Part shown: positions 36,210 to 44,052 of the stretch, piece after piece
Layout of the letters: each line of letters starts with the position of its first letter
How positions within the stretch are numbered: the stretch's first letter is position 1
NCBI GenBank assembly: GCA_937988885.1
Contig: CALKHR010000008.1
Location: 1 to 64,000 of the forward strand
DNA from: an uncultured Roseiflexaceae bacterium
GTDB lineage: Bacteria > Chloroflexota > Chloroflexia > Chloroflexales > Roseiflexaceae
DNA: 64,000 nt
Direction of reading: 5' to 3'
Notes under the pieces: generated by a model
The model's database searches: none
What the model was told of the DNA's origin: nothing
The model's input: the letters and a program-made list of their open reading frames with translations, nothing else
Made by a program: the position numbers and the translations under genes

Positions 36210-37631
36210 ATGTCAATCCGACTACGCCTCACCTTACTGTATAGCACCATCCTGGCGTTGACGCTGATCGCGTTCAGCGTGGTGTTGTATGTCACGGTTT
36301 CCCGCGTCACCTACACCGTCCTTCTGGATACGCTGATTGATGAGGCGAAGCGCATCTCCACCTCGGAGCGCTTCCAGTTCGATAATATCGATTATCCAGC
36401 CAAGCGCTTCGCCGCGCCCGAAACCTACATTCAAACCCGCTACATCACTGGCCAGATCCTCGACCGCACCGAGAATTTGGGCGATGTGGCGCTGCCCCTG
36501 CCTGAAGATGGCCTAAAAGCCTGCCAACTCGGTCAACCATGGACAGATATTATGACAACCGAGGATGGGCAGTTGATGGTCTACAGCCAGCCGGTCGTTA
36601 AGCATGGCGAGATCGTGGGCATCATTCAGGTCGCCCGCTCGATGAACGAACACGAGCAGACGCTGAGCACGCTGCGCAGCATTCTCACGCTCGGTAGCAG
36701 CATCTCCACGGTGGTCGCGTTCGGGATCGGCTGGCTGATCTCAGGCGCATCGCTCCGCCCGATCAGCCGTTTCACCGCCACGGTGCAGTCGATCGGCGCC
36801 GAGCGCGACTTTGGGCGCCGCGTCGAGTACACCGGGCCGAACGATGAGATCGGGCAGCTCACCAGCACCTTCAACGTGATGTTGAGCGAGCTGCAATCGG
36901 CCTACCGTCAGGCGGAGCAATCGCTCCAAGCGCAGCGCCGCCTCGTCGCCGACGCCTCGCACGAGTTGCGCACGCCGCTCACGACTCTGCGCGGCAATCT
37001 GGGCCTGCTCCAGCGCACCCCGCCGATCAGCCAGCAGGACCGCGATGATGTGCTGAAGGATATGGTCGAAGAGTGCGAGCGCCTGATGCGGCTCGTTAAC
37101 GACCTGCTGGTGTTGGCCCGCGCCGATACCGGGCGACCGCTGCGGATCGAGGAGGTCGAACTGCGCCCGCTGATCGAAGAGGTGTACCGCCAAGTGCAAC
37201 GCCTCGACACAGGCCGCCCAATCGAGATCGACAGCGCACTCGAACAGCTCTCGGTCGCAGGCAACCGCGATGCGCTCAAGCAGGTGCTGTTGATCCTGGT
37301 CGATAACGCCCTCAAGTACACGCCGCCGAACGGCACCGTGAGCATCTTCACTTCATCCAACGATGGGAAGGTGACCATCGCTGTGAAGGACACCGGTACG
37401 GGCATCGCGCCCCATGTGCTGCCCCACATCTTCGAGCGCTTCTATCGGGGCGACTCGTCGCGCACGGGCGAAGGCGCGGGCCTCGGGCTATCGATCGCCA
37501 AGACACTGATGGAGGTGCAGGGCGGCACGATCACGGTGGAGAGCACGCTGGGCAAGGGCACGACGGTGCTGCTCAGCCTGCCGCAATTCACCACTACCGC
37601 CGTCGAGCAGGCCCGCAGCATCGGCCAGTGA
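36210..37631 (+). CDS. Sensor histidine kinase
   Basis: This 473-residue membrane kinase has TM1 at 9-30, an extracytoplasmic sensor of about 125 residues, TM2 near 155-178 and a HAMP linker. The dimerisation/phospho-acceptor region has H251 in DASHELRTPLTTLRGNLG and the ATPase domain has DNALKYTPP, DTGTGIAP and GAGLGLSIAK. It pairs with the preceding regulator. The sensor domain resembles no family I recognise. ATG 36210 is chosen because it begins directly at the membrane helix; earlier in-frame codons lie inside the regulator gene. Confidence 0.9.
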   Translation: MSIRLRLTLLYSTILALTLIAFSVVLYVTVSRVTYTVLLDTLIDEAKRISTSERFQFDNIDYPAKRFAAPETYIQTRYITGQILDRTENLGDVALPLPEDGLKACQLGQPWTDIMTTEDGQLMVYSQPVVKHGEIVGIIQVARSMNEHEQTLSTLRSILTLGSSISTVVAFGIGWLISGASLRPISRFTATVQSIGAERDFGRRVEYTGPNDEIGQLTSTFNVMLSELQSAYRQAEQSLQAQRRLVADASHELRTPLTTLRGNLGLLQRTPPISQQDRDDVLKDMVEECERLMRLVNDLLVLARADTGRPLRIEEVELRPLIEEVYRQVQRLDTGRPIEIDSALEQLSVAGNRDALKQVLLILVDNALKYTPPNGTVSIFTSSNDGKVTIAVKDTGTGIAPHVLPHIFERFYRGDSSRTGEGAGLGLSIAKTLMEVQGGTITVESTLGKGTTVLLSLPQFTTTAVEQARSIGQ

Positions 37632-37682
37632 TGGCGAAGGGTTGAAGTTTGAGGAAATAAAATACAACCCGAATTCGTCATG

Positions 37683-37711
37683 TCGATGCGCTGCTACGGG
37701 CAGCGCATCGA
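37683..37711 (+). terminator. Hairpin after the two-component operon
   Basis: A 12-bp perfect stem (TCGATGCGCTGC with GCAGCGCATCGA) closes a five-base loop. No T-run follows. It separates the kinase gene from the next gene, which starts 22 bases later. Confidence 0.5.
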
Positions 37712-37732
37712 TCATATAAGGGAGGGGGAAAT

Positions 37733-38590
37733 ATGTCTGTCGATCTTGTTAAATATTTCTCTTTGTTATCACAACGGCTCAGCCTCGACCTACAGGCCGC
37801 GCGGCTCTTTGTAAATTCAGGTGATAAAGGTACCATTAACGAACAAGCCTGGCGCCAATTTTTGAGTCCTTTACTTCCTGCAAGATATGCAATTGGCGTA
37901 GGTGAAATTATTGCACCCGATACAAATGATACTCAAAAGCTATCGCAATCAGGACAAAAAGATGTTGTTATCTATGACCCTTTTACTAGTGCTATCTTTG
38001 GATGGAACAATAGTGGTTTAAGTCTATTTCCTATCGAGACCGTCTATGCTGTCATAGAAGTAAAAACATGCTTCAATAATTCAGAAGATGTGAAGCAGTC
38101 AGCTAAACAAGTATATGAAGTAAAAACGATTCAGAAAAAACATGTATCAAGTAATGTAGCACCAATATTTTCTGGGGTATTTGCATTTTCTTCGGCGATT
38201 ACCAAAGATGCAATGTTCGAGACTATCCAGGCCATAAGTGTGGAAGAACGGCCCGATTTTGTTATGTTCCTTGGCTCCTCAAAAGAGAAAGAACAACCTG
38301 AAGCCGCCTATGTCACACATTGGCATTATGTAACTAATGGACCTGGAGAAATAGGGTTTGTTACATCTGATGAGGCCTATGCTGCAAGAATGGGAACAGA
38401 TGAGAGGTCTATCTATCTTACACTTGGTGAAACCGAGCATGCGTTATTATGGTTCTACCTATTTATCATCGCCCGATTGCAGCAAATCGATCCGCGAGTA
38501 GATAAATCGAGGAGCCCAAATCTATTTAAGTACGTTAGATCTCCTAAAATTGATTTGGGTTATAAACAAGACGAATCAAGGATGATCTGA
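37733..38590 (+). CDS. DUF6602-like protein with PD-(D/E)XK-type motif
   Basis: This 285-residue protein has E58 in VGEII, D77 in GQKDVVIYD, and E109-V-K111 in VYAVIEVKT, which together have the spacing of a PD-(D/E)XK nuclease core. The pattern agrees with DUF6602 proteins. Real nuclease activity is unproven. It has a good ribosome site (GGGAGGGGG) and its own terminator. Composition is AT-richer than the kinase operon before it, hinting at acquisition from outside. No restriction or toxin partner is adjacent. Confidence 0.6.
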   Translation: MSVDLVKYFSLLSQRLSLDLQAARLFVNSGDKGTINEQAWRQFLSPLLPARYAIGVGEIIAPDTNDTQKLSQSGQKDVVIYDPFTSAIFGWNNSGLSLFPIETVYAVIEVKTCFNNSEDVKQSAKQVYEVKTIQKKHVSSNVAPIFSGVFAFSSAITKDAMFETIQAISVEERPDFVMFLGSSKEKEQPEAAYVTHWHYVTNGPGEIGFVTSDEAYAARMGTDERSIYLTLGETEHALLWFYLFIIARLQQIDPRVDKSRSPNLFKYVRSPKIDLGYKQDESRMI

Positions 38591-38653
38591 ACTATAGAGA
38601 GATAAAGCAATTAAACATTCTGCCCATACAATAAAATGGCTTAAACAACATGA

Positions 38654-38695
38654 AAAAGCAGCGAGCGTAGGACTATTCCCACGCTCGTTGCTTTT
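38654..38695. terminator. Bidirectional terminator
   Basis: AAAAGCAGCGAGCGTAGG and CCCACGCTCGTTGCTTTT pair over 18 bases with two G-T wobbles. It has A-run and T-run ends and lies between two convergent genes. Confidence 0.8.
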
Positions 38696-38712
38696 ATTGT
38701 TTGAGAAGCGGA

Positions 38713-39129
38713 CTAGCGAGCCAGCGACACCACGGCGGGCACTCGGTTGAACATCCAGAAGCCGAACACCAGGCCAATCACCGATGCGCACAGCGCCCAA
38801 GCCACCGTGATCCACAAGGCACTGAACCACCAACCCACCAGCAGGAAGTAGATGGCGCGCAGCAGGAAGGGGTTCTGCGACTGCTGAACAGTCTTCACCT
38901 CGCCAGTCTGCGTGATAACCAAGTCGCTGCTGCTCGGTTGGAGCGTCGTCACCTGCGGCAGACGGTTCAGCATCCACAAGCCAAACGGCAACCCAATGAT
39001 GGTTACACACAACACCCAAGCTACGGCGGCCCAAACGCCGCTGAACCACAGGCCGAATACGATGAAGTAGAGCGCCCGAATCAGCAGATTAGGGCCGGTA
39101 TTGCGAATAATGACAGGTTGCGATTGCAT
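38713..39129 (-). CDS. YccF-domain membrane protein
   Basis: This 138-residue protein has two copies of the YccF-type helix pair. Each has an LIRALYFIVFGLWFSG-like helix followed by GLPFGLWMLNRLP or GLVFGFWMFNRVP. The function of the family is unknown; it is an inner-membrane protein. The start has GAGGAG seven bases upstream on the minus strand. A TetR-type palindrome lies 25 bases before the start, suggesting repression control. Confidence 0.8.
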   Translation of the reverse strand: MQSQPVIIRNTGPNLLIRALYFIVFGLWFSGVWAAVAWVLCVTIIGLPFGLWMLNRLPQVTTLQPSSSDLVITQTGEVKTVQQSQNPFLLRAIYFLLVGWWFSALWITVAWALCASVIGLVFGFWMFNRVPAVVSLAR

Positions 39130-39153
39130 GTGATGCTTCTCCTCGTATGCATT

Positions 39154-39172
39154 CTATCGTTCCGAACGATAG
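39154..39172. promoter_or_regulatory. TetR-type operator candidate
   Basis: CTATCGTTC and GAACGATAG form a perfect 9-bp inverted repeat around one base, a form common for TetR-family operators. It sits in the leader of the YccF gene. No TetR gene is present in the window. Confidence 0.5.
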
Positions 39173-39228
39173 CGAATGTTTTCACGTCTTACACTCTATG
39201 ATACGAAGCATCACATAAAAAGTTGCAT

Positions 39229-40518
39229 TTAATTGGTTAAAACCAGCGTTGCGAGGTGGTTCGCCACGCCTATCGCATCGGCGGAGCCAAGGTTGCACAG
39301 CACGATCACGGTGACATTGGCGTCCGGCACGTAGAGGATAGCGCTGGCGTACCCATCGATCATACCCGGGTGACTAACCTTGCGATGCCCCTCTATCTCG
39401 CCGATCTGCCAGCCGTAGCCGTAGTTGTTCAGGTAGGGCGTCCACAGCGCGTCGCGTTGCGCGGGCTGAAGCACCGAGCCGTTCGCCAGCGCCTGAATCC
39501 AGCGGTACATATCTTCGACCGTCGAGTTGATCGAGCCAGCCGCAAACAGTGTCGAGGTATCGAGCGGCGCGGCAGGGATGCCGATCTGCTGGTAGCCGAT
39601 CGCCACATCGGGCGCGTACGAGGTATCGGTGCTGGTCATTTTCAACGGCTGAAAGAGCGCAGTCCGCATAAAATCGGCATAACTCTGCCCCGAAACGTTC
39701 TCGATAATCTTGCCGAGCAGCACATAGTCGGAGTTCTCGTACATATACGATGTGCCCGGCTCGAACAGCAGTGGCTGCGATCTGAAGCGTGCGATCAGCT
39801 CATCCGGTGTGGTCGCCACCATTTGCGTGGCTTCGTAATCGGGAAAATCGGTGTAGTTCGGCAGACCCGCAGTGTGCGTCAGCAGATGATGAATGGAGAT
39901 CGACTGCCAGGCGGATGGACAGGGGCTGTAGTAGTTGCAGATCGAATCGTGCAGATTGAGTTGACCGCGCGCATACAACAGCATAATCGCAGCAGCCGTG
40001 AACTGCTTAGAGAGCGAAGCGATACGGAAGCGCGTCTGTGGCCCGTTGCGCAGTTGTTTGCCTGAATCTGCGTACCCATAGCCTTTGCTGAGGATCACAT
40101 CGTTACCACGGGCAACCAACACGCTCCCCTGGAACCAGCCCAAATTCGAAATACCGTTCATGTGGTCGTCGATCAGGGCCGACAACTGATTGGCGGGCAG
40201 CGTGCTGATCGGCTCACTGGTCGGCACGTCCGGCACAGGCGAGGTGACAGGCTCGGCCACAGCCACCAACGGTGCTGGGGTCGCATTCGCCGGAGCCAGA
40301 GCCGGAGCCGCTGTCACCGTGGGCAGCGCATCAAAGGGCGCTCCCCGTGCGTTCATGTCGATCGCCGATGGCGGCGCGATCACGACCCGCTGCCGAGGCC
40401 CACTGCACATGGCTATGAACAGTACGACGCAAATAGCAGTGATGAGAAAGATTTGTATTCGTTGTACCACTGGTAAATCCACACGAGAGCGATTGAGGTT
40501 TGTTTGATTGTACAGCAA
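39229..40518 (-). CDS. Beta-lactamase-fold serine hydrolase (class C-like)
   Basis: This 429-residue protein has an N-terminal membrane anchor (FLITAICVVLFIAMC), a Pro/Ala linker, and a class C beta-lactamase/DD-peptidase fold. The nucleophile Ser and Lys are in ASLSKQFTAA (S-x-x-K) and the second motif is YENSDYV. The third motif is HPG in VSHPGMIDGY rather than KTG. Such proteins are peptidases or esterases rather than true beta-lactamases. The start is uncertain: TTG 40518 overlaps a TACAAT box, so GTG 40482 is a good alternative. Confidence 0.75.
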   Translation of the reverse strand: MLYNQTNLNRSRVDLPVVQRIQIFLITAICVVLFIAMCSGPRQRVVIAPPSAIDMNARGAPFDALPTVTAAPALAPANATPAPLVAVAEPVTSPVPDVPTSEPISTLPANQLSALIDDHMNGISNLGWFQGSVLVARGNDVILSKGYGYADSGKQLRNGPQTRFRIASLSKQFTAAAIMLLYARGQLNLHDSICNYYSPCPSAWQSISIHHLLTHTAGLPNYTDFPDYEATQMVATTPDELIARFRSQPLLFEPGTSYMYENSDYVLLGKIIENVSGQSYADFMRTALFQPLKMTSTDTSYAPDVAIGYQQIGIPAAPLDTSTLFAAGSINSTVEDMYRWIQALANGSVLQPAQRDALWTPYLNNYGYGWQIGEIEGHRKVSHPGMIDGYASAILYVPDANVTVIVLCNLGSADAIGVANHLATLVLTN

Positions 40519-40835
40519 TTAACAACACTCGGCAACAAAATACAGCGTATCATTCACAATGGTGTATCGTCGTACAACAGAAACGGCTGCCGTTGGGCAG
40601 CCGGGAAGGGAGGAAAGGCGGCGATCTCACGAGCAGTGGCCCTGCGGACACACCAACCGCCGCAGTTGGTGTGCTCGATAGCCATATGACGTTCGCAAAT
40701 CTGGCTAGGATGCACCGAATATGGTAGCATAGTGGTAGAAAATAAACACCTCTCACGATTCTCCTGGCGAACAATTAGGCAACCCCCATTCGTCTTGGCA
40801 ACGTTGTGCGCTGTGTGCTACGGGGAATAGGTGCC
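40519..40835. other. Divergent spacer with two hairpins
   Basis: Between the serine hydrolase (minus) and the transglutaminase-like gene (plus). It holds CGGCTGCC/GGCAGCCG with a four-base loop (40584-40603) and CACACCAAC/GTTGGTGTG with a seven-base loop (40649-40673), joined by a purine-rich strand. No gene is seen. It may be a structured leader or small RNA. Confidence 0.4.
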
Positions 40836-43022
40836 ATGCATGCATTGATACACCGGCTTGTACGCCATTTTCGGCCACGCCTCGGTTGGCCGCTTTTCCT
40901 GCTGTTGCTGGCGTTTGCGTTGATACCCGCGCTGGCCGCCACCAATAGTCGCCTGCGCTTAACCGCCAATTGGCTGCAATGGGCAGGATTGCTGAGTCTG
41001 CTGGTGGGCTTACGCTTCCCGCAGCCGACCAAACACGCGATACTGCGCTGGGTTCAACGGCTGATCTGGCTTGTCAGCGCGCTTGGGCTTGGTGTGTGGT
41101 TGTTGTTCGGGATATGGCGCGCATTGCCGCCCCTTGGCTTACTGTTTCAAGATGCCCAAGCGTACTCGGCGTGGCTCGCGCAGGGGGCCGAACGCGATGC
41201 GCTCCCGCTCGGTCGCACATGGGTGTTTTTGAGTGCCGCGCTGCCCCGCGCTTGGCGAACGCTGTTGGAGGCCCCGAACAGCGGAGAACGGGGCGCACAG
41301 TTGATGGTGAACACGGGAGGATTGGTGCTCACCTGGCTGGGGGCGCTGCTGTTGGGCTGTGGCGTAGCGTACCGAGGGCGGTTGCTGGCCTGGGGCGCGC
41401 CACTACTGCTGGCAGTGACATGGACGGTGGTGTTGGGCGGCGGTTCGCTGATGCCGCTGATCGCCAGCCTGGGCCTACTGCTGTTGCTGGGACTGCTCAG
41501 CGATTTCGAGCGCCGCACCCACACGTGGGATGCCGAAAACATCGACTTCTCGGGCGAACTCGCCTTGGACCTGGTGATGTGGGGCAGCGGCGCGATCGCG
41601 CTGTTGGTGCTGATCGCTGCGCTGCTGCCCGCCTGGCTCGATAACCCCATCGCCCGACAAATCTGGCCGGAGATCGAAGCGCCCTCGGGATTGGCGGCGA
41701 TAGAACAGGCCATTCGCCAGCCGCCGCGCCCGCTCCCCGTCACACAGCCCGGCGTCTCACGGCTGCCCGCGCTGCGGTTGGGGCAATCGCTCGAACAGGC
41801 GCCGCCCGAGCAAATCGCGCTGCGCATTCGCTTGAACGAGCCGCTGGCCCCCGCGCCATGGCCCCGTTATTGGCGCGCCCGCCTGTTCTCCACCTACACC
41901 GGTAGCGGCTGGACGCAGGCGGCCCAGATCTCGCCAGCCGAGCCGCTGGATGTGGAGCAGGCGCTGTTCACTGGCGCGATCCTTCAGGAGATCGAGGATG
42001 CGCAGCCGGATCGCGGCTTGGCGATCGGCCTGCCGAATGTGATTGCGCTGGATGTGGCGGCGCAGAGCGAGCGATTTAGCGATGGCTCGCAGGCCGCGCT
42101 CACGTTCAATAGGCCGATAAGCCATTACAAGGCGCTTTCGTTTCCGCAGGAGCTCTCAAGACGACCTGTCGATGCGGCGCCGCCCGATATGAGCTTGTAC
42201 ACGGCGTTGCCGTCGCAGTTGCCGCCGCAGATCGGCGAGACGGCCCGCGCCATCACGCAGGACGTGGTCGGCGATTACGAGCGGGCGCTGGCGATCGAGA
42301 CGTTCCTGCGCGAGTTGCCGTACTCCTACGAGGTGCAGCCGTTGCCGAACAATGGCGATGCGGTGTACCAGTTTTTGTTCGAGATGCGCCACGGCTACTG
42401 CACGTACTACGCTTCGGCGATGGCGGTGCTGGCGCGCACGGTGGGGATTCCGGCGCGCTTGGCGGTGGGTTACGCCACGGGCACCTACGATGCGGCCACC
42501 GATCGCTACGAGGTGCGCGAGGCCGATGCGCACGCTTGGCCCGAGTTGTATATCGACGGGCGTTGGATACCGTTCGAGCCAACGCCTATCCGCGAGTTGC
42601 CACCTCGCAATAGCACCGCGCCGCTGCCGGAGCCGTTGCCGACGCCGCCAGAGTTGATGCCGCAGCCGTCGCACAACTTGGCGGGGCCGCTGATCTGGCT
42701 GGGTGTGGTGGCCGCAGTCGTGGGCACAACGCTGTTCTTGGGATGGTGGGCGCGGCGCACCCCGGAGCCGTTGGAGGTGCGGGTGCAACGACGGCTCGAA
42801 CGGGTCGGCAAACGGGCGAGGGTGGCCTGGCCGATCGGCGCGACGCTGCAGGAGTATGGGGCGCTGCTCGCGGCGCGCCTCGGTGGGGCGGCGCTGCTGC
42901 GCGAACTGGTGACACTGCTGGAACGGGCGCGCTACGGCCCGAACGGCCTCGATTCCCTCGAAGAGCGCCGCCTGCAGGCGGCTGATGAGCGACTGCGCGA
43001 TCTGTTCCGCCGCAAGCGCTGA
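40836..43022 (+). CDS. TgpA-like membrane transglutaminase-domain protein
   Basis: This 728-residue protein has an N-terminal block of about six membrane helices (residues 15-260), a large soluble transglutaminase-like domain, one further helix near 610-632 and a C-terminal cytoplasmic tail. The catalytic triad fits C522 in HGYCTYYA, H566 in DAHAWPEL and an Asp in LYIDGRW. This is the plan of TgpA proteins, which usually neighbour MoxR ATPase and DUF58 genes; neither is seen next to it here. The substrate is unknown. ATG 40836 is chosen over 40806 because it begins directly before the basic helix. Confidence 0.8.
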   Translation: MHALIHRLVRHFRPRLGWPLFLLLLAFALIPALAATNSRLRLTANWLQWAGLLSLLVGLRFPQPTKHAILRWVQRLIWLVSALGLGVWLLFGIWRALPPLGLLFQDAQAYSAWLAQGAERDALPLGRTWVFLSAALPRAWRTLLEAPNSGERGAQLMVNTGGLVLTWLGALLLGCGVAYRGRLLAWGAPLLLAVTWTVVLGGGSLMPLIASLGLLLLLGLLSDFERRTHTWDAENIDFSGELALDLVMWGSGAIALLVLIAALLPAWLDNPIARQIWPEIEAPSGLAAIEQAIRQPPRPLPVTQPGVSRLPALRLGQSLEQAPPEQIALRIRLNEPLAPAPWPRYWRARLFSTYTGSGWTQAAQISPAEPLDVEQALFTGAILQEIEDAQPDRGLAIGLPNVIALDVAAQSERFSDGSQAALTFNRPISHYKALSFPQELSRRPVDAAPPDMSLYTALPSQLPPQIGETARAITQDVVGDYERALAIETFLRELPYSYEVQPLPNNGDAVYQFLFEMRHGYCTYYASAMAVLARTVGIPARLAVGYATGTYDAATDRYEVREADAHAWPELYIDGRWIPFEPTPIRELPPRNSTAPLPEPLPTPPELMPQPSHNLAGPLIWLGVVAAVVGTTLFLGWWARRTPEPLEVRVQRRLERVGKRARVAWPIGATLQEYGALLAARLGGAALLRELVTLLERARYGPNGLDSLEERRLQAADERLRDLFRRKR

Positions 43023-43116
43023 ATCACACAGACCACACTGCCGTAGGTACCTGGAGCACTGCGCCCGTCGCTGAAAGCGGTTTTAGTGCATCATTTTTAT
43101 CTTTCACTGTTCTCAT

Positions 43117-43232
43117 TGTCATTTCGAGCAAGCCGCTAGACGACGCGAGAAATCTCGTCGTTCTGCATTGCCATGCGCTTTGAGATCTCTCCCCATTCAC
43201 TTCGCTCAGGGCTTCGACCGTTCGAGATGACA
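43117..43232. repeat. REP/MITE-like element
   Basis: The ends are TGTCATTTCGA and TTCGAGATGACA, which are near-perfect inverted repeats. The interior has a second palindrome (CGAGAAATCTCG near 43146) and GAGATCTC. Short elements with such ends are common intergenic repeats in bacterial genomes. No coding capacity. Confidence 0.5.
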
Positions 43233-43416
43233 GTGCTTTTCGTTGACAGGAAAGCGGCGCATCTACTCAATTCAATAGTGCGGTTCTACATTGCTGTCGT
43301 AGGCTAAAACAGCTTGGATAGAGCTACTGTCTAACCGGATTTGGTATTATTTCGTATATGAATGTTTGATACAAAAAGTCATATATTCACAGAAGGCGGC
43401 AAAGTCTTGAGGAGCG

Positions 43417-43425
43417 TGCTATAAT
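43417..43425 (+). promoter_or_regulatory. Extended −10 promoter
   Basis: TGCTATAAT lies 41 bases before the start codon of the next gene. No −35 box is obvious. Confidence 0.5.
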
Positions 43426-43466
43426 GGTTCTGCACGCAGTGCGCTAAACCGAATCAGGAGACGACC

Positions 43467-43955
43467 ATGGAGCCATTAAGTCCCGAGGAGTTGAGCGCCG
43501 AACTTGAGCGTTTGGCCGAGGAGCAGGTGAGGGATCGCGCGAGCGAGGACGAGGACCGTGCGATTCGCAACCGTCAACGCCGCGAACGTGTGGTGTCGTT
43601 GTACGCTCGGGGGGCGTTGCGCTCGGGGCAGGATTTCTTCTACGCCGCGCTGATCTTTTTGTATGGCGATGAAGTAGCGCATTTCGATCTGGCGCGCACG
43701 TTCGCGAAGCACGCTACGACGCTCGGTGAGATGCGCGCGTGGTTTGTGATCGCTGCCGCTTGGGATCGAGCGCTGCTGGCCCGTGGCAAGCCACAACGCT
43801 TTGGGACGCAGTTCATCCGTGAACATGGGCGTTTGACGCTCGGTCGCGTCGATCCGCGCATCAACGATTATCAGCGCGCTATGTACGGCGTTCCACCGCT
43901 GTGGTATCAGCAACAGAATGTCGAGCAACTCCAACGGCGGGAGGAGGAGTTCTAG
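43467..43955 (+). CDS. Hypothetical protein, DUF6624-like
   Basis: This 162-residue soluble, mostly helical protein has a charged N-terminus, then ARGALRSGQDFFYAALIFLYG and AFVIAAAWDRAL-like segments, ending with GKPQRFGTQF. The pattern of helices with a final Q-R-(F/Y)-G-T-Q is reminiscent of DUF6624 proteins, whose function is unknown. AGGAG lies before the start. It is a single-gene unit with its own promoter. Confidence 0.6.
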   Translation: MEPLSPEELSAELERLAEEQVRDRASEDEDRAIRNRQRRERVVSLYARGALRSGQDFFYAALIFLYGDEVAHFDLARTFAKHATTLGEMRAWFVIAAAWDRALLARGKPQRFGTQFIREHGRLTLGRVDPRINDYQRAMYGVPPLWYQQQNVEQLQRREEEF

Positions 43956-43999
43956 CCACTCGTTGCAGCCAGGTGCATTGCACGCCCTCTCACGTTCTC

Positions 44000-44008
44000 T
44001 GGTACAAT
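44000..44008 (+). promoter_or_regulatory. Extended −10 promoter of the MacAB-like operon
   Basis: TGGTACAAT with TTGCAC 19 bases upstream, 44 bases before the adaptor start. Confidence 0.45.
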
Positions 44009-44052
44009 AGCAACGACACCATTGCAACCATAAAACCCAGGGAGACGTGCCC

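Larger units (their letters stand above)
43023..43466. other. Intergenic region with a REP-like element and promoter
   Basis: About 440 bases without a gene. It contains a 116-bp element bounded by inverted TGTCAT-type ends (43117-43232), a stretch at 43364-43390 that weakly resembles the 29-bp boundary repeats, and a TATAAT promoter box near its right end. Confidence 0.5.
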
